Source: an uncultured Clostridia bacterium (GTDB lineage Bacteria; Bacillota; Clostridia; Oscillospirales; Ruminococcaceae). Taken from it: a DNA stretch of 5,848 nucleotides. A program made the translations under genes and the position numbers. Positions 5,722-5,848 of the stretch are shown piece after piece. Positions within the stretch are counted from its first letter, which is position 1; every line of letters begins with the position of its first letter. The notes under the pieces were generated by a model that saw only the letters and a list, made by a program, of their open reading frames with translations, was not told the origin of the DNA and searched no databases. The DNA is taken from positions 1 to 5,848 of the forward strand of contig CAMEPN010000136.1 in assembly GCA_945931735.1 (NCBI GenBank), read 5' to 3'.

Positions 5722-5848
5722 TATCCTGCTCCTCCAGTTCTTTTTTCATAAGCGCGGCACAGTATTCGCTAAGCTCGGGCGTCTTGGCAGCCTTTACTCT
5801 GTCGGCGTCAATGGTTTCAAGAATTTTTATAGTTACTAAGGTTTTTCT
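5699..5848 (-). CDS. Probable 1-acylglycerol-3-phosphate acyltransferase, C-terminal end (partial)
   Basis: An open frame enters from the right window edge and encodes 49 residues to a TGA at 5701-5699. It shows a hydrophobic strand (TLVTIKILETID), then a linker (AKTPELSEYC) and an amphipathic helix (AALMKKELEEQ). That order of a beta-strand followed by a helix ending in charged residues is how PlsC-type lysophosphatidic acid acyltransferases usually end, but the catalytic HxxxxD region lies outside the window, so the family call is tentative. It overlaps the start of the lipid kinase by 23 nt, and its coding sequence contains that gene's ribosome binding site. Both enzymes would produce phosphatidic acid, which supports the pairing. 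Confidence 0.5.
   Translation of the reverse strand, partial: RKTLVTIKILETIDADRVKAAKTPELSEYCAALMKKELEEQDNDLHTVQ

Noticed and set aside
4849..5751. 300-codon plus-strand open frame opposite the lipid kinase
   Set aside because: The minus-strand frame has GGDGT, GSGNDF and the other family motifs. The plus-strand translation has none and would begin just after a strong terminator.
1..5848. CRISPR array, insertion sequence, attachment site or phage gene
   Set aside because: No regularly spaced repeats, transposase motifs or terminal inverted repeats were seen.

Overview
The window looks like chromosome of a low-to-moderate G+C Bacillota, most likely a gut-type Clostridia (Ruminococcus/Oscillospiraceae-like). 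The evidence is strong AGGAGG ribosome binding sites before nearly every gene, tight operon packing, and protein styles typical of that group. This placement is inference; no taxonomic marker gene is present.

Layout. Bases 1-196 are a regulatory region. It holds an A+T-rich perfect 14-bp-arm palindrome (22-53) that contains mirror-image extended -10 elements, and two copies of the palindrome TCGACC-N3-GGTCGA (centres near 98 and 166) that look like operators for a dimeric, perhaps TetR-type, repressor. Bases 197-4761 are one five-gene rightward operon with gaps of only 11-12 nt. Its genes are a membrane-tethered alpha/beta hydrolase, a freestanding NRPS-type condensation-like protein, a discrete acyl carrier protein, an AMP-forming acyl ligase, and a small SCP2 (sterol carrier protein 2) lipid-binding protein. 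A strong intrinsic terminator (4770-4804) closes it. Convergent to it on the minus strand lies a diacylglycerol/lipid kinase (4825-5721), preceded by and overlapping the 3' end of a probable PlsC-type acyltransferase (5699-5848, cut by the window edge).

How the genes may work together. The ligase should activate a carboxylic acid, most plausibly a fatty or aryl acid, as an acyl-AMP and load it onto the phosphopantetheine of the small carrier protein. The condensation-like enzyme would then transfer the acyl group to an amine or alcohol. The SCP2 protein could hold the hydrophobic substrate or product, and the anchored hydrolase could release, proofread or degrade it. This ligase + carrier + condensation logic resembles gut Clostridia clusters reported to make fatty-acid amides. 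The product here cannot be read from sequence. The SCP2 partner, the altered condensation motif (DHxxxDS instead of HHxxxDG) and the double operator are the features most worth following up.
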